The notes beneath the pieces are model-generated. The model had not been told where the DNA came from. It did not search any database and was given only the letters and a program-made list of their open reading frames with translations. Both the position numbers and the translations under genes were made by a program. Shown in pieces: positions 12,896 through 23,413 of a stretch of 64,000 nt of DNA (position 1 is the stretch's first letter; every line of letters begins with the position of its first letter). The DNA comes from Epiperipatus broadwayi. Taxonomy: Eukaryota > Onychophora > Udeonychophora > Euonychophora > Peripatidae. The stretch is taken from contig JAQFVV010000030.1 in NCBI GenBank assembly GCA_028023455.1, positions 7,274,501-7,338,500 of the forward strand. The letters are read 5' to 3'.

Positions 12896-13019
12896 TCAAG
12901 CATTGGTGATTGAGAGGTCAGCGACAGCTGCTTTACAAGCAGTTGTCCCGGGTTAGCAGGTTCACTTCCTGGCTGATGCTATGACCCATGAGAAAATAAA
13001 TAAATAAATAAATAAATAT
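12896..13019 (+). mobile_element. tRNA-derived SINE, family 1
   Basis: The head has an A-box-like GATTGAGAGGTCAGCG, an anticodon-arm-like CTGC-loop-GCAG, and a B-box-like AGCAGGTTCACTTCC. It is followed by GATGCTATGACCCATGAG and a tail of AAAT units (about 12995-13017). The same unit recurs at 20924, 21563 (minus), 27493, 35702 (minus) and 50685 (minus). Pol III transcription and LINE-driven movement are inferred from the family type. Confidence 0.75.
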
Positions 13020-13544
13020 CTTGCATGCAGGTTTTTATTTATTTTATTAAATTATTAATAAAATAACATACAATTAAATAACAGCATAATGAATTTAATC
13101 TGGAAATCATGTGTCATTTAAGCATTCAACTGGCATGTCCAATAGAGGCTGAAGTGAGACTTTTATTTTCTATTTTAGTCAGCTGAGAGTCGGTACAGAG
13201 ACGTAAATACAAAATTAACAGTGAGAAGGGAAAGCAATAATTATATCAGAAAAAAATCATCTGCTGATCCTCTCAAAATTGGGAGTAACAATATCAATTG
13301 AAAGAAGCAGTTGAAAAGGTGCAAAAGAAACTAGATGAGAAATAAAGAACTACACAAGAAAAGCATGAGCTAAATTTAATTTTATTAAAATAAAATATAT
13401 TTCAAGAAAATCTGAAATGGATAAGTAATTGAAACAAGAAGTGGTAAATTATTATTGAAAAAAGTGGATACATTTAAAGTTCTTAAAAACTGTTTCATGT
13501 TTATATATTTTACAATTAAGGAATTATTCAAACAGAAGTCAATT

Positions 13545-14998
13545 TCCGATAATGCGCTATTTCTTAAATATTATAAATCTAGCACACTGCCAGTAAGAGT
13601 TTAAAAAACATAAATGAATCATTTCAGTTTAGAGCATACATTCTATATACACCACCATGCTTAAATCAGGGCTTGAATCTATTGTGTGCCTGATGTTATA
13701 ATCAAATATTCAATTGTCAAATCCATTTAACCCATCACAGGAGAAAGACTATCTCATTTTTAATCACCTATGATTTAGACAAACACGACTTATAAATATA
13801 AACCTATTATTATAAAGCACTGAAAACTTTGAAATTATTCAACCGGAAGTCAATCTCAATCTCCCAATAAAGCCTATTTTTTAAATACACCTGGGTCTCA
13901 TTTTATGTGGTAGATAGGTTCCACAGAAAACCCACATTAAAAAAAAATACACAAAAATAGACTTAACTTACCTTGAAAAATGGGGGATAGGTTCTGTATT
14001 TTTCAGAATTCGCATAAAAGCAAAGCAACAAGGAAAAATTATTTTAAAATTCGCATTAAAAAAATAAGCAAATAAAGTATGACTAATAAAAAATTTCAAA
14101 TATTTGAAAAAAATTAATACAAGACAAACTTTTTTTATTATTAACTACAGTATTTAATTTTACATTTTTCATACATATTTTAATCATTACTGCTAGTGTT
14201 CGTTTGTAAACTGGCAAGAAATCAGATTCGATGTGATGTGATGTATTGTGGCTTCTCCTTAAGTGAAGTCAAGAATCTCTCAGCAATTATGCCCAGAAAA
14301 ACAGTTAGTCACTTTATTTTTATTTGTGATGTGATGTACAACTAGTGCCACTTTTAGTTTTGTGCTGTGTTAATGGTTTTCTGTTTCTATATTAAAAAAT
14401 GAGATTGTAATCAAAACAAAAAGATTATACATTATCATTAGAAAGATTATTTTCAGTTTATAAAATCTTCATTTTTTATTTTAAAAATCTAAAAGATTAT
14501 TTATTTCTGTTATATATAACAAAGTACGGTTTAAAAGTTTAAATTTTTTGAATATTTATTGCAATATTTTTATATGTAAGTATAAATCTATTATTATTAT
14601 TTACTCATTAGTATAAATAGGTTATTTACATAGAAGCTAAAATTCTAAATACAGCTTCAGGCCTTATTCACGTTAGCTGCTAATATAACGTAATATTTTT
14701 GAAAAAAAAAAGTATTTCAAGTCAAAATAAGTTATTAATAATTTAAATTTCTTGATATCTAATAAATATAATGAAATATGAAAGATATTAAGAAGAAACA
14801 TGAATTGCAAAACTTCAAAATTGCATTAAAATAATCCGCATAAAATGAGACCCAGGTGTATTATAAATCTTATGGCAGGAGAGTGCACAGAGTGCGCGTA
14901 GATTTATAATATTTAAGAAATAGCATATTATCGGAGATTGACTTCCGTTTGAATGATTTCAAAGTTTTCAGGCTTTATAATAATAGGTTTACAATTGC
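13545..14998. repeat. 1.2 kb inverted-repeat element with an extra arm copy
   Basis: Arm 13798-13920 is inverted relative to 14835-14998. They share an AAACCTATTATTATAAAGC-type end, the GAAGTCAATCTC step and the ACACCTGGGTCTCATTTTATG step. The right arm keeps about 50 bp (with TATTTCTTAAATATTATAAA) that the left arm lacks. That segment appears again, in the left orientation, at 13545-13585. The interior holds poly-A-rich sequence and a LINE 3' fragment at 14230. It encodes no protein and no target-site duplication was established. It could be a MITE or another folded-back element. Confidence 0.65.
14230..14340 (-). mobile_element. LINE 3' end fragment (short)
   Basis: The third copy of the GATGTGATG-tailed LINE 3' end, about 95 bp on the minus strand, matching 8623-8720. 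A second short GTGATGTGATGTAC run at 14326-14340 follows it. It lies inside the inverted-repeat element at 13.5-15.0 kb. Confidence 0.6.
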
Positions 14999-15427
14999 AG
15001 AATTATTAATTTAAAAAGTTTTTTGGCCTCTCCACCCAGTGACATAACTAGAAAAATTGGGCCTGAGCAGAAATTTATTAGATATAGTTAATAATTGTTT
15101 TCATATGAATATATTTTAAATGCCTTGCTGTAAATTTTCAAGTTTATGCCCTTGAACTGCATGGGTTCACAGGCATTGCCTTCATTTGCAACTCAGTAGT
15201 TACGATACTGCATCCACCACGAATCATTATAAGTTAACACTGCAATAATGATTTCTAAATATTTTTTTTCCTATTAAAAATCAATCCAAGAATAATGAAA
15301 GTGAAAACAAGGTAATATTATATTTTCTCTGTCTAAGTTTATGCTGGAAACTGGTTTCGATGTTATTCATGCAAGCAATGAGATTTCATTTATGAGTTAG
15401 ATATTAAAAAGATGGAAATTATTCAAA

Positions 15428-15590
15428 AGCTGAATCAACAGATGAGTACAGGTTTAGCATGAAATACAAGTATTGGTGATTATTTATCTTTTCGACATGT
15501 GTGCAATCAAGTGTGTCAGCAGTATGAGATAGCAAGGATAGTTGAGGGTCATGTGAAAGTCTGAGTTCAAATCCCCTATATATTACATAT
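15428..15590 (+). mobile_element. HHR-type short element, decayed copy
   Basis: Shares with 20421-20655 the stretch from the ribozyme motif through TTGGTGATTATTTATC and TCGACATGTG to the terminus GAGTTCAAATCCCCTATAT (15562-15580). The hammerhead core here reads CAGATGA (15439-15445), with position 4 changed from T to A, and GAAA at 15461-15464. Stem III ATAC-AA-GTAT is intact. This copy is probably inactive. It is 5' truncated compared with the copies at 20.4 and 22.2 kb. Confidence 0.65.
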
Positions 15591-15599
15591 TGGAGTGCA

Positions 15600-16320
15600 G
15601 GTATGAAAAAGCCTGTACTATAAAAAAAAATTATATATTAAAAATGGTTTATGCAACAAAAATGAAAATAAATTATTTCAAAACAAAATATGATAGATTT
15701 AAAAATGAAGTGCAATAATGGAGCAAAATTTTATAAAAGTGTAATTAAATTGCAGAAGGTAAAGCAGAGGAAATTTGTGTGATCTTAATTGAATAAGTGG
15801 TAATTTTATTCTTTTTTGGATATACCATTTCAATGTATTGAACTATTTAAAATTAATTTGTTTTTTACCATCATGTGATTTTGGGTGTTTTAAAATTCAA
15901 AATGGCCACCAAGCATAGAATATATCAGCACCCATTATGGTGACATTATGTATATGGTTCTTGGAGATATATTTTAGTAATAAAAATTTGATTATATATA
16001 TATATTACAACAGTAAAAAAGATGCCAGCTCAGACGAGATGTTGATAGAATTAGGGATGTGGAGTGAAATTTTGTTACATCCAGATAAAAAAAACAACAT
16101 AGAAACTTTAAAATGAATTTTAAAATTAAATTTCAGCAAATGCCTTTCTGTTGTAAATGTTATTTAAAAAAAATTTCATATGCTTTAGAACACTTTTTTC
16201 TCTTTATTTAGAATAAACAAATAAATTCTTAATTAATTGTTATTTAGATAGTGCAAGAAGGCAGCCATAGGCAAGGCCCCAAGGTTGACCTTGATGAGAA
16301 AATCAACAAATCTAGGCTTT
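15600..16320. other. Intron filler, no recognised feature
   Basis: AT-rich with a TA run near 15995-16005. No shared repeat and no credible exon. Confidence 0.4.
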
Positions 16321-16328
16321 AATTTTAG

Positions 16329-16730
16329 TCACTTAGTCAACCTCGAGAACCTTAGAATCCCAATTGGAAGTATATTTTCAATATTTGACTTGTTAGGATT
16401 TATGGCATTATACATGCTCCAATAATTCATCTTATTTTGAAATAGTGTTGAGGTGACACTGGTTTTGAAATTATCAAGTACCATCTTCATCTGTTGTTGG
16501 GTCCAAAGTTTACTCATTAAGGAAGGTGACCAATCTGTAGGGATAAACTCTTGAGGTAGGATTGGACCTTTCATCTCTGGATTATTAATAAAAAAATTCC
16601 ATAAAATATTGTGCGTGTTTTGCACTAAAAATGTCCTAATTGAGTGTGGGTTTAATCCATTTTGTTGTCTAGGTATTTGCAGGAGGCTTAGGCTGATGAC
16701 AGGAGCCAAATTTCCTACATTGGGTTTCAA
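16329..16730 (-). CDS. Unrecognised 133-codon reading frame
   Basis: An open frame starting with Met-Lys-Pro-Asn-Val and ending Arg-Leu-Thr-Lys. It is long for this AT-rich sequence and has a balanced composition (several Pro, Gln, Trp and Asn residues, few long homopolymers). That makes it more protein-like than most frames in the window. I recognise no domain, signal peptide or transmembrane segment. It has no visible partner gene and lies antisense inside the presumed long intron of the CAP-family gene. It may be a remnant of a mobile-element protein or a chance frame. Confidence 0.3.
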   Translation of the reverse strand: MKPNVGNLAPVISLSLLQIPRQQNGLNPHSIRTFLVQNTHNILWNFFINNPEMKGPILPQEFIPTDWSPSLMSKLWTQQQMKMVLDNFKTSVTSTLFQNKMNYWSMYNAINPNKSNIENILPIGILRFSRLTK

Positions 16731-16739
16731 CGTTCCTTA

Positions 16740-18570
16740 TGAAGGCTTTCATTAGTTATGGTTAAACATAAAACAAGATGGATTATTACAAAACTCATTT
16801 TATTAATTAAATGTTGGTTAATAATCCAATTTTTTAAATTTGTAATTTATTAATTACATATAGAAATATGTGTACATAAATTTGGTAAAAGCTCTGATTG
16901 GTGGCTTACTTCTTCCAAAGTCATTACCCATATTTCTAAGTGCACTAATTAACTTATTAAGTTTTAAATTAGATGTTTGATTTATTAATCAAGAAAATTA
17001 GTTTCATATGGTTTCCATCTGATTTAATATTTAACAATATTAATAGTCTGATTCAAAGAATATTGATAATTGATATCAAGTTGATCATTTAAACATTATT
17101 AAATGTAAGAAGATTATTATACTATTTGAAAGATTGGTAGAAATTTGGTAGCTGATGAGGGAATATCTTGAAATGTATTGCTTATGGCAAAGTGTTATAC
17201 TGGTATCCTGATCAACTAAGGAATGATTTAAGGATTGGAACTGGAATTTACATTATGTATTAGTAATTAATGAATCACTTTCAAATTATAAACATTCAGT
17301 GGTAGACAGTGCAACGTTATTTTTGCATCCATTGGTAGAAAATATACAATATATTTCATAGATACAATTGTTTAGCAATAATTTTTTCAAAACATTGCAT
17401 ATTTTAATAAATACATACATAATTATAATTCATTTTTTATTAAGTTAGAAATTTTTAAATTTCATTTGATTTTGACAAACACAGAAGGTGGAACCATTTT
17501 TTTCTCGTAAAATCTCTGCCTTGTGTTTTGACTTGAGAGATATCTCTGCAGTCATTATTACATCTGATTGGCTGTCTTATAAGCATTTTAAAGGTGCATC
17601 TGTCAAAGGTTTCAACCTTACACGTTATTATTATATAATCTGATTGTGCTTAATAAATTAAATATACTTACAAACACATTAACAAAATTTCAAATATATC
17701 ATACAGGGCTTAATAATCTTTATATCTTAACCGTTCAATTTTTCTACTCGTATATTATGACATTATTTTTAATTAGTAGATCAACCTTACATTTTAGATA
17801 TACAGCTGCATGTTAAAAGCTATGACAGAATAGTACAAACCGCACAGTTCATTAGTTGTTACGTATGGTAATATTGGTGATTATATTTTCATTCAATTAA
17901 TGACACTCTAGAATTAATATATGATAAAAATTAATGTCAACTGGTAAATTATCTAGACGACGAATCATATAAAACTAAAACAAGACTCATTTATTTTCAT
18001 TCTTTAAATATTAAATATGGAACTTGATATATGATAAAAAAATATAAGTTTTAAAATTATTTTTTGTTCAATTCCAATTCAATTTTCAAGTAGTGTTGCT
18101 TCGGGAAGTTTCTGATATTGATTAGTGAGTATTGCATTTACCTACCATGATTATAATATCAAGCTTGAAGCTCAGATTAAATAACCGTGAAAGATTTTTA
18201 AGTCATATTCAAGCTTAGGACCTTTTTTCCCAATAGACATCCATAACTTACATAATTAGCTCTCCGTTATTAATAGATAAAGAGATATTTCAATAATATT
18301 ATCTAACGCGTATACAACCCAGTTCAATCTTCATTCTTATAATTACTTATCAAAAGTATTTATGGCTCCCATCTTTGCTGCTGGAAATAGACTTAAATAC
18401 TCTTATGATCATGAAGTTTATGGTTTAATTTTATGTAATTTTCTTTTTATTTATGTCAATATTTATTATTGTACACACAGACAATATATGTATATGCTAG
18501 AATTAAATATAACAAATATCATAATCTAACTTTAAAATTTTTCAGGAACAGATATTTATATTATAAAATT
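16740..18570. other. Intron filler, no recognised feature
   Basis: AT-rich sequence leading to the tetranucleotide array. No repeats shared with the rest of the window were seen. Confidence 0.4.
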
Positions 18571-18574
18571 CTAA

Positions 18575-19072
<498 letters not shown>

Positions 19073-20412
19073 CGATTATTTACGATCTTTTAACAATTCA
19101 TTTCAACAAAAAATTTTATTAGTAATAAATAGTGATTACATTTTGATAATGGATAAGTTAATGAATAAATTGTACAATAATATTATAAAAAGTTCTGATT
19201 AACATATGGCTAGAATATGTTAGTTAGTAGTTGTTATACACTTATGTGGTTAGGTTGTTTTGATTAGATTTGCCAAAGGAGTAAAAAACAACATTGGTAT
19301 GTTAGTTTTTTGCTATGTCTTGTGGGCACTTAAAATAAAAGTTGTCAATCAAATAAAATAGTTTTATAGTAAAATTTTAGTTGTAATATGTCTAATGTTT
19401 TCCCTCAGAGCTATCGCTTTCTTTAAAATTTTTATAGACTGTTTTATTTGACTATCAGCATATATTTTGATAGAAAGATTTTAGGTTAGACTCACAAGGC
19501 ACATCAATCAAATATAGCATATTGGTATTTTCTTTTAGACATTTGCTAAGTCTAATTCAAGATATTTTAAACCATCCTCATGGGGTTTCAATTTTCTGTT
19601 AAATTATTACAAACAGTCATCACTTATCTATGAAAAAATAATTAAATAAATAACGTATATATATAAAGATAAAAAACCCGCTTTTAAACTGTCCATTTCT
19701 GAGAAAAAGTCTGTCCAATTTATTAGAACAAGGGAGAAAACATTACTCAGTAGGCTTACTAATTTCACGATAATGAGGTTTTGAGCATTTTATTCCATCC
19801 TTACTTTACTTTTTAGTTAAAAAAATTATTAGATACCAATTTACTAATTAATACTATTAGTTAAGTGGTTGACTATCTACCTGAAAAAAATATTCTAAGA
19901 CAGAACCCCCCACCCCAAACTTTTAGTTCCACTTATATCTAGATTTAAATAAGTTCATAGCATGTCAGAGTAATATGCCACCAATATTCCATGAAACAGA
20001 TATAGTTATGTATGTATATATTTCTGTGTTTTGAATCAATTAATCTGAAATAACTTTGTCATAACTTAAAGCTGGTCATCTTACCAGAAGTGATTAATAC
20101 TTATTTATTAAGTATTGAAACTGGGTATTATTCATATAATCGTCTATTGTATAGAAAGTAAAAAGTTATATGTACACATTTTAAATCGTAATTTTAAACT
20201 TTAGCAATTATTAAATTCTAGAATAGTTTTATTTATTACAAAAACCATACACAGAAATACCTTAACAAAAATTATAGTTTTCAATTCCAAATGCATGAAT
20301 ACAGACTTGATATATATTTTTTATTGGTCTAATCCCAATTGTTTTCAAAATACGCATGGAATTACACAAAAGATTTGATGATAAAAAGAAATTAATTCTT
20401 GACACATTAAAT
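19073..20412. other. Intron filler, no recognised feature
   Basis: AT-rich non-coding sequence. No exon or shared repeat could be supported. Confidence 0.4.
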
Positions 20413-20420
20413 TTAATAAA

Positions 20421-20655
20421 GTTGTGGGGTGGAGTGGTTTGAAGCCTTGTCCATTATTAAAGTATGAAGATTTGATTGTATATATGTGTGATGATAATCT
20501 GGACCAACTGACGAAGGCTGGTTTAGCACGAAATACGTATATTGGTGATTGTTTATCTTTTCGACATGTGCGTGATCAAGTGTATCAGTGGTATGAGATA
20601 GCATGGAAGGTTGAGGGTCGTGTGAAAATCTGAGTTCAAACCCCCTATATATTAA
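20421..20655 (+). mobile_element. HHR-type short element, best-preserved full copy
   Basis: About 235 bp, shared end to end with 22158-22412 and in part with 15428-15590 and 3679-3856. It starts near GTTGTGGGGTGGAGTGG, contains a hammerhead motif at about 20492-20557, then TCGACATGTG, GAGATAGC and the terminus GAGTTCAAACCCCCTATAT. The terminus GAGTTCAAA(T/C)CC resembles a Pol III B box, but no clear A box was identified. It is non-coding; reading frames on both strands are by-products. I infer a small non-autonomous retroelement resembling a retrozyme. Confidence 0.72.
20492..20557 (+). ncRNA. Type I hammerhead motif with decayed stem II
   Basis: Core CTGACGA at 20508-20514 and GAAA at 20530-20533. 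Stem III is ATAC/GTAT (20533-20540) with no loop, so it would need dimer pairing; the cleavage base is A20541. Proximal stem I is ACCAA (20503-20507) with TTGGT (20542-20546), perfect. Distal stem I is AATC with GATT, then GATAA with TTATC, around a small internal loop. Stem II is weak: only GCT/AGC pairs, with two mismatches next to the core. The sister copy at 22269 keeps four pairs there. Confidence 0.68.
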
Positions 20656-20923
20656 TAAAGTATTGTATATGCAAAACAAAATAATTATATATTCTTAAGG
20701 CATCCATAAAATCTCATATTTATTGCTTTCATATTATAATAATCTTTTTGATTTCCTCCAAAGTAATTAAATTTTAATGATTATGGCAGCTTTAACTGCG
20801 CTTTTAGCGTAGATCAATTCTGTCGCTACCATACAACGTCATATCTCTAAAAATAAAACACGCAATTACTTTTTTAAATAATTTTTAAATACTTTTACAA
20901 ATTGCAACATTTGAATAAATTGC

Positions 20924-21030
20924 CAAGGGTCGGTGGTCGAGAGGTCAGCATAGCTGCCTTACGAGCAGTTGTCCCGGGTAAGCGGGTTCGCTTTCCGGCC
21001 GATGCTATGACACATGAGAAAAAAAAATCA
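20924..21030 (+). mobile_element. tRNA-derived SINE, family 1
   Basis: Contains GGTGGTCGAGAGGTCAGC (A box region), CTGCC-TTACGA-GCAG (anticodon-like arm), GCGGGTTCGCTTTCC (B box region) and GATGCTATGACACATGAG. An A-rich tail starts at about 21019. This is the cleanest plus-strand copy in the window. Confidence 0.78.
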
Positions 21031-21562
21031 ATCTAGAAAAAAAAAAGTTCATTCATTAAAGAAGAATTTATAAATTTTAAATAGTTGAAATCTAATGATG
21101 TAAATGAAAACTTTTTATTTCGATGGTTCATAAGAGTCTTTTCATAAAATCTACCAATTTTTTTTATTTTTAGAATTTATAATATTTATGACAGTTTAAT
21201 CTGTATGTTTAAAGTTATACTAATAAACTTAAAATACAATTTTACAATCTGAGTAACATCCTTTTTATATTTTGTTTAAAATAAAATTTTACTATTTAAC
21301 ATAATGCAAATTGCCATTTCCGATGTTAGAAAGTCACATAACTTATCTAACAACTAATCATAGACTACTAATTATTACTAAATATAAATATATTCAAGGC
21401 TCTATGGTAGGGATGGTTAGATTCTGATTAACTGATTGAAGCATGAATCTTTACAATTATTAATTCTTAAATTTTTCAAGCAGTTTATACTTTATTTGTT
21501 TTTTTCTTCGAGTCACTTTGATTTCTCAGCTAATTTCTTTTAAATGAAAAAAATCAATTATT

Positions 21563-21690
21563 ATTATTATTATTATTTTTCTCCATATGTCATAGCATTG
21601 GCCGGGAGGCGTACTCGCAACAACCGTCTGCAACCAACTGCTTGCTTGCAAGGCAGCTGCGCTGATCTCTCGGCTAACAACACTTGACAA
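21563..21690 (-). mobile_element. tRNA-derived SINE, family 1, with 15 bp target duplication
   Basis: Minus-strand copy with tail (AAT)n lying at 21563-21580 on the plus strand. It is flanked by a direct repeat of AAAAAATCAATTATT at 21548-21562 and 21697-21711. The anticodon region carries a small internal duplication (GCTTGCTTGC) compared with the 20924 copy. The clear duplication shows insertion by target-primed reverse transcription, the standard SINE route. Confidence 0.8.
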
Positions 21691-22157
21691 AAAAATAAAA
21701 AATCAATTATTTAATTCAATAATAGTCGCTCAATGTACGTTGATATCAAGTATATTTATGTAAAATAAACGGTTTTTTTTAAAAATCTAAATAATACGAA
21801 GTTCATACGAGCAATAAAAGTCTAATAGTAACTGTTATTATTATTTTATTACTGAACTAATTTACATTTTGAACTAATTCATGTAAATTGCAAAATTAGT
21901 TACACCAGGTGTATATGCATACCAGCTGGGTCGAGTTAAATAAACAAACTATAACAATAAAAGTGAGTTTATTCATAAAAAAATGCATATATATAAATAA
22001 GTGAACTAATTATAAATCTTTAATTGAAACACACTCTAACAAAAACCTGAGGGGTCATATTGATTTAAGGTCAACATGAGTACGACTATAATATTGGCAT
22101 CATCAAGGGCTTTGAGTATTCCATCATCATATTTTCAGAATATGGATGACTAAAAAG

Positions 22158-22412
22158 TTGGAGAGTGGAGAGGATTGAAGCCTGTTCATTAAAGAATATA
22201 GATTTGCTGTCTTAATATAAACTGAACACTGATTATATATATATGTGTTAGGTGATGATCTGGACGAACTGACGAGTGCGGGTTCAGCATGAAATATGTA
22301 TATTAGAGCTCATTTATCTTTTTCACATTATGTGGTCCTGTGCATCAGCTACACTGAATAGAGGGGCTGACTGTAGGGAGCTTGAAAGACTGACTTCAAA
22401 TCCACTTTAAAA
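22158..22412 (+). mobile_element. HHR-type short element, second full copy
   Basis: Parallels 20421-20655 from GGAGAGTGGAGAGG through the ribozyme to TTCAAATCCAC. It has an extra AT-rich stretch (about 22215-22250) and many substitutions towards its 3' end. The hammerhead within it is described separately. Confidence 0.65.
22254..22318 (+). ncRNA. Hammerhead motif with intact core and stem II, decayed stem I
   Basis: Core CTGACGA at 22269-22275. Stem II is GTGC/GCAT (22276-22279 with 22287-22290), all four paired including one G-U, with loop GGGTTCA. GAAA is at 22291-22294. Stem III is ATAT with GTAT. Stem I keeps only the first two pairs (AA with TT), so this copy is probably weak or dead. 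Together with the 20508 copy it allows an ancestral motif with every helix paired to be inferred. Confidence 0.62.
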
Positions 22413-22560
22413 ACCTATTTTGTAGTGTAAATATTTATATTATGTCTGTATACAGTTACTTAAGAAGAAAAAAAATCTACATCTGATTTTCTAGCTTTTG
22501 CACACATTTGCTCCATCTGTTGTTGCTACTTTTTAGTGTGTGTGTTTTGTATATATATAT

Positions 22561-23115
22561 AAACAAAACAAGTTATGTTTTGTAACTTGCTCATTGCTTG
22601 CATTTTATGATCACTAGATGGAGCTTTACCAATAGCCCACTATCAAGCTTTGTTTACATAAACGCTGAGAGAGATAGAATTCAATATCTAGTGATCATAA
22701 AATGCAAGATATGAGCAAGTTACGAAATTTATAACTTGTTTTGTTTATCATAAATATACCCTTGAAGGTTTTTGCAATGATATATATTGCAGAGGCTTTT
22801 ACTATATGGTGAAACTGAACTGAATTCAGACCTATATAGCTATCTAGTTTGTTTGAGTGGATTTGAAGATATTTACGTATCTAAAAAGTTCATGCTTTCA
22901 AGCTGATAGAAACGTGTTTCATAAATGCTGTATTGCAGAGTTGGTGTTTAGATCTAGTTTCTGGTCTTCCTACTCTTTACTGACATGAGCCAACTAGCTC
23001 GAAACCATGTTTTAAAGGTTGGAGCCAATGAAAGAGATATTGAATTCTATTTCTCTCAGTGTTTATGTAAACAAAGCTTGATAGTGGGCTATTGGTAAAG
23101 CTCCATTTAGTGATT
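22561..23115. repeat. Nested palindromic repeat (family B) around an HHR-like motif
   Basis: Arms 22561-22618 and 22687-22747 are inverted to each other (ACTTGCTCAT, TTTTATGATCACTAGA and so on). The segment 22617-22690 is inverted again at 23035-23115 (TTTACATAAACGCTGAGAGA with its complement). A related but diverged palindrome lies at 28861-29066. The spacer at 22800-22850 shares the TTCAGACCTATAT stretch with the family A spacer at 5805-5830, linking the two families. Between the outer arms lies a hammerhead-like motif at 22960-23030. Confidence 0.65.
22970..23030 (+). ncRNA. Hammerhead-like motif, core altered
   Basis: Reads CTGACAT (22980-22986), stem GAGC/GCTC (22987-22990 with 22997-23000), then GAAAC (23001-23005). 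Compared with CTGANGA, position 8 is A and position 9 is T. The related motif at 61082-61088 (minus) also has T at position 9. The change at position 8 is consistent with CpG to CpA decay. It is unlikely to cleave and is included as a relative of the better motifs. Confidence 0.4.
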
Positions 23116-23126
23116 ATATATTTTAA

Positions 23127-23413
23127 GATCGGGGGAGAAGGAGACTTAGGTAATCTGCACTACAGGGCGCCACTAGGCATTTGAACCTAGAAAATTTATA
23201 TAGTAGGCAGGTACGTTAAGTTTTAAAAAATTTTTTTATTTTAATTTATATATTTGGATTCCGATCGTTTGCCCAACGTCACTAGCTCATAGAGTAGCAG
23301 AGATAAGTTTCAATAGACTTCTATTCTCAAAGTATATATTAAATATTTAGAACAATAAAATAAAAGAAGCCACTGCCAGTAATTAACACACAAATAGATT
23401 TTTATTAACGCAC
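23127..23413 (+). repeat. Dispersed repeat, unclassified (two copies)
   Basis: Runs from GATCGGGGGAGAAGGAGACTT to AACGCAC and matches 57261-57515 on the opposite strand. The shared steps include TAATCTGCACTACA, CACTAGGCATTTGAACCTA, CCGATCGTT, CACTAGCTCA and CACTGCCAGTAATTAACACA. It is non-coding. The copies are diverged and no duplication flanks them. The family is unknown; it adjoins the palindrome ending at 23115. Confidence 0.65.

Noticed and set aside
17155-17195. CTGATGA followed by a weak stem and GAAATG, hammerhead-like
   Set aside because: Stem II has only two Watson-Crick pairs and no downstream strand pairs with the bases before the core, so stem I is absent.
20413-20679. Overlapping frames on both strands (88 and 69 codons)
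   Set aside because: Both are by-products of the non-coding HHR-type short element.
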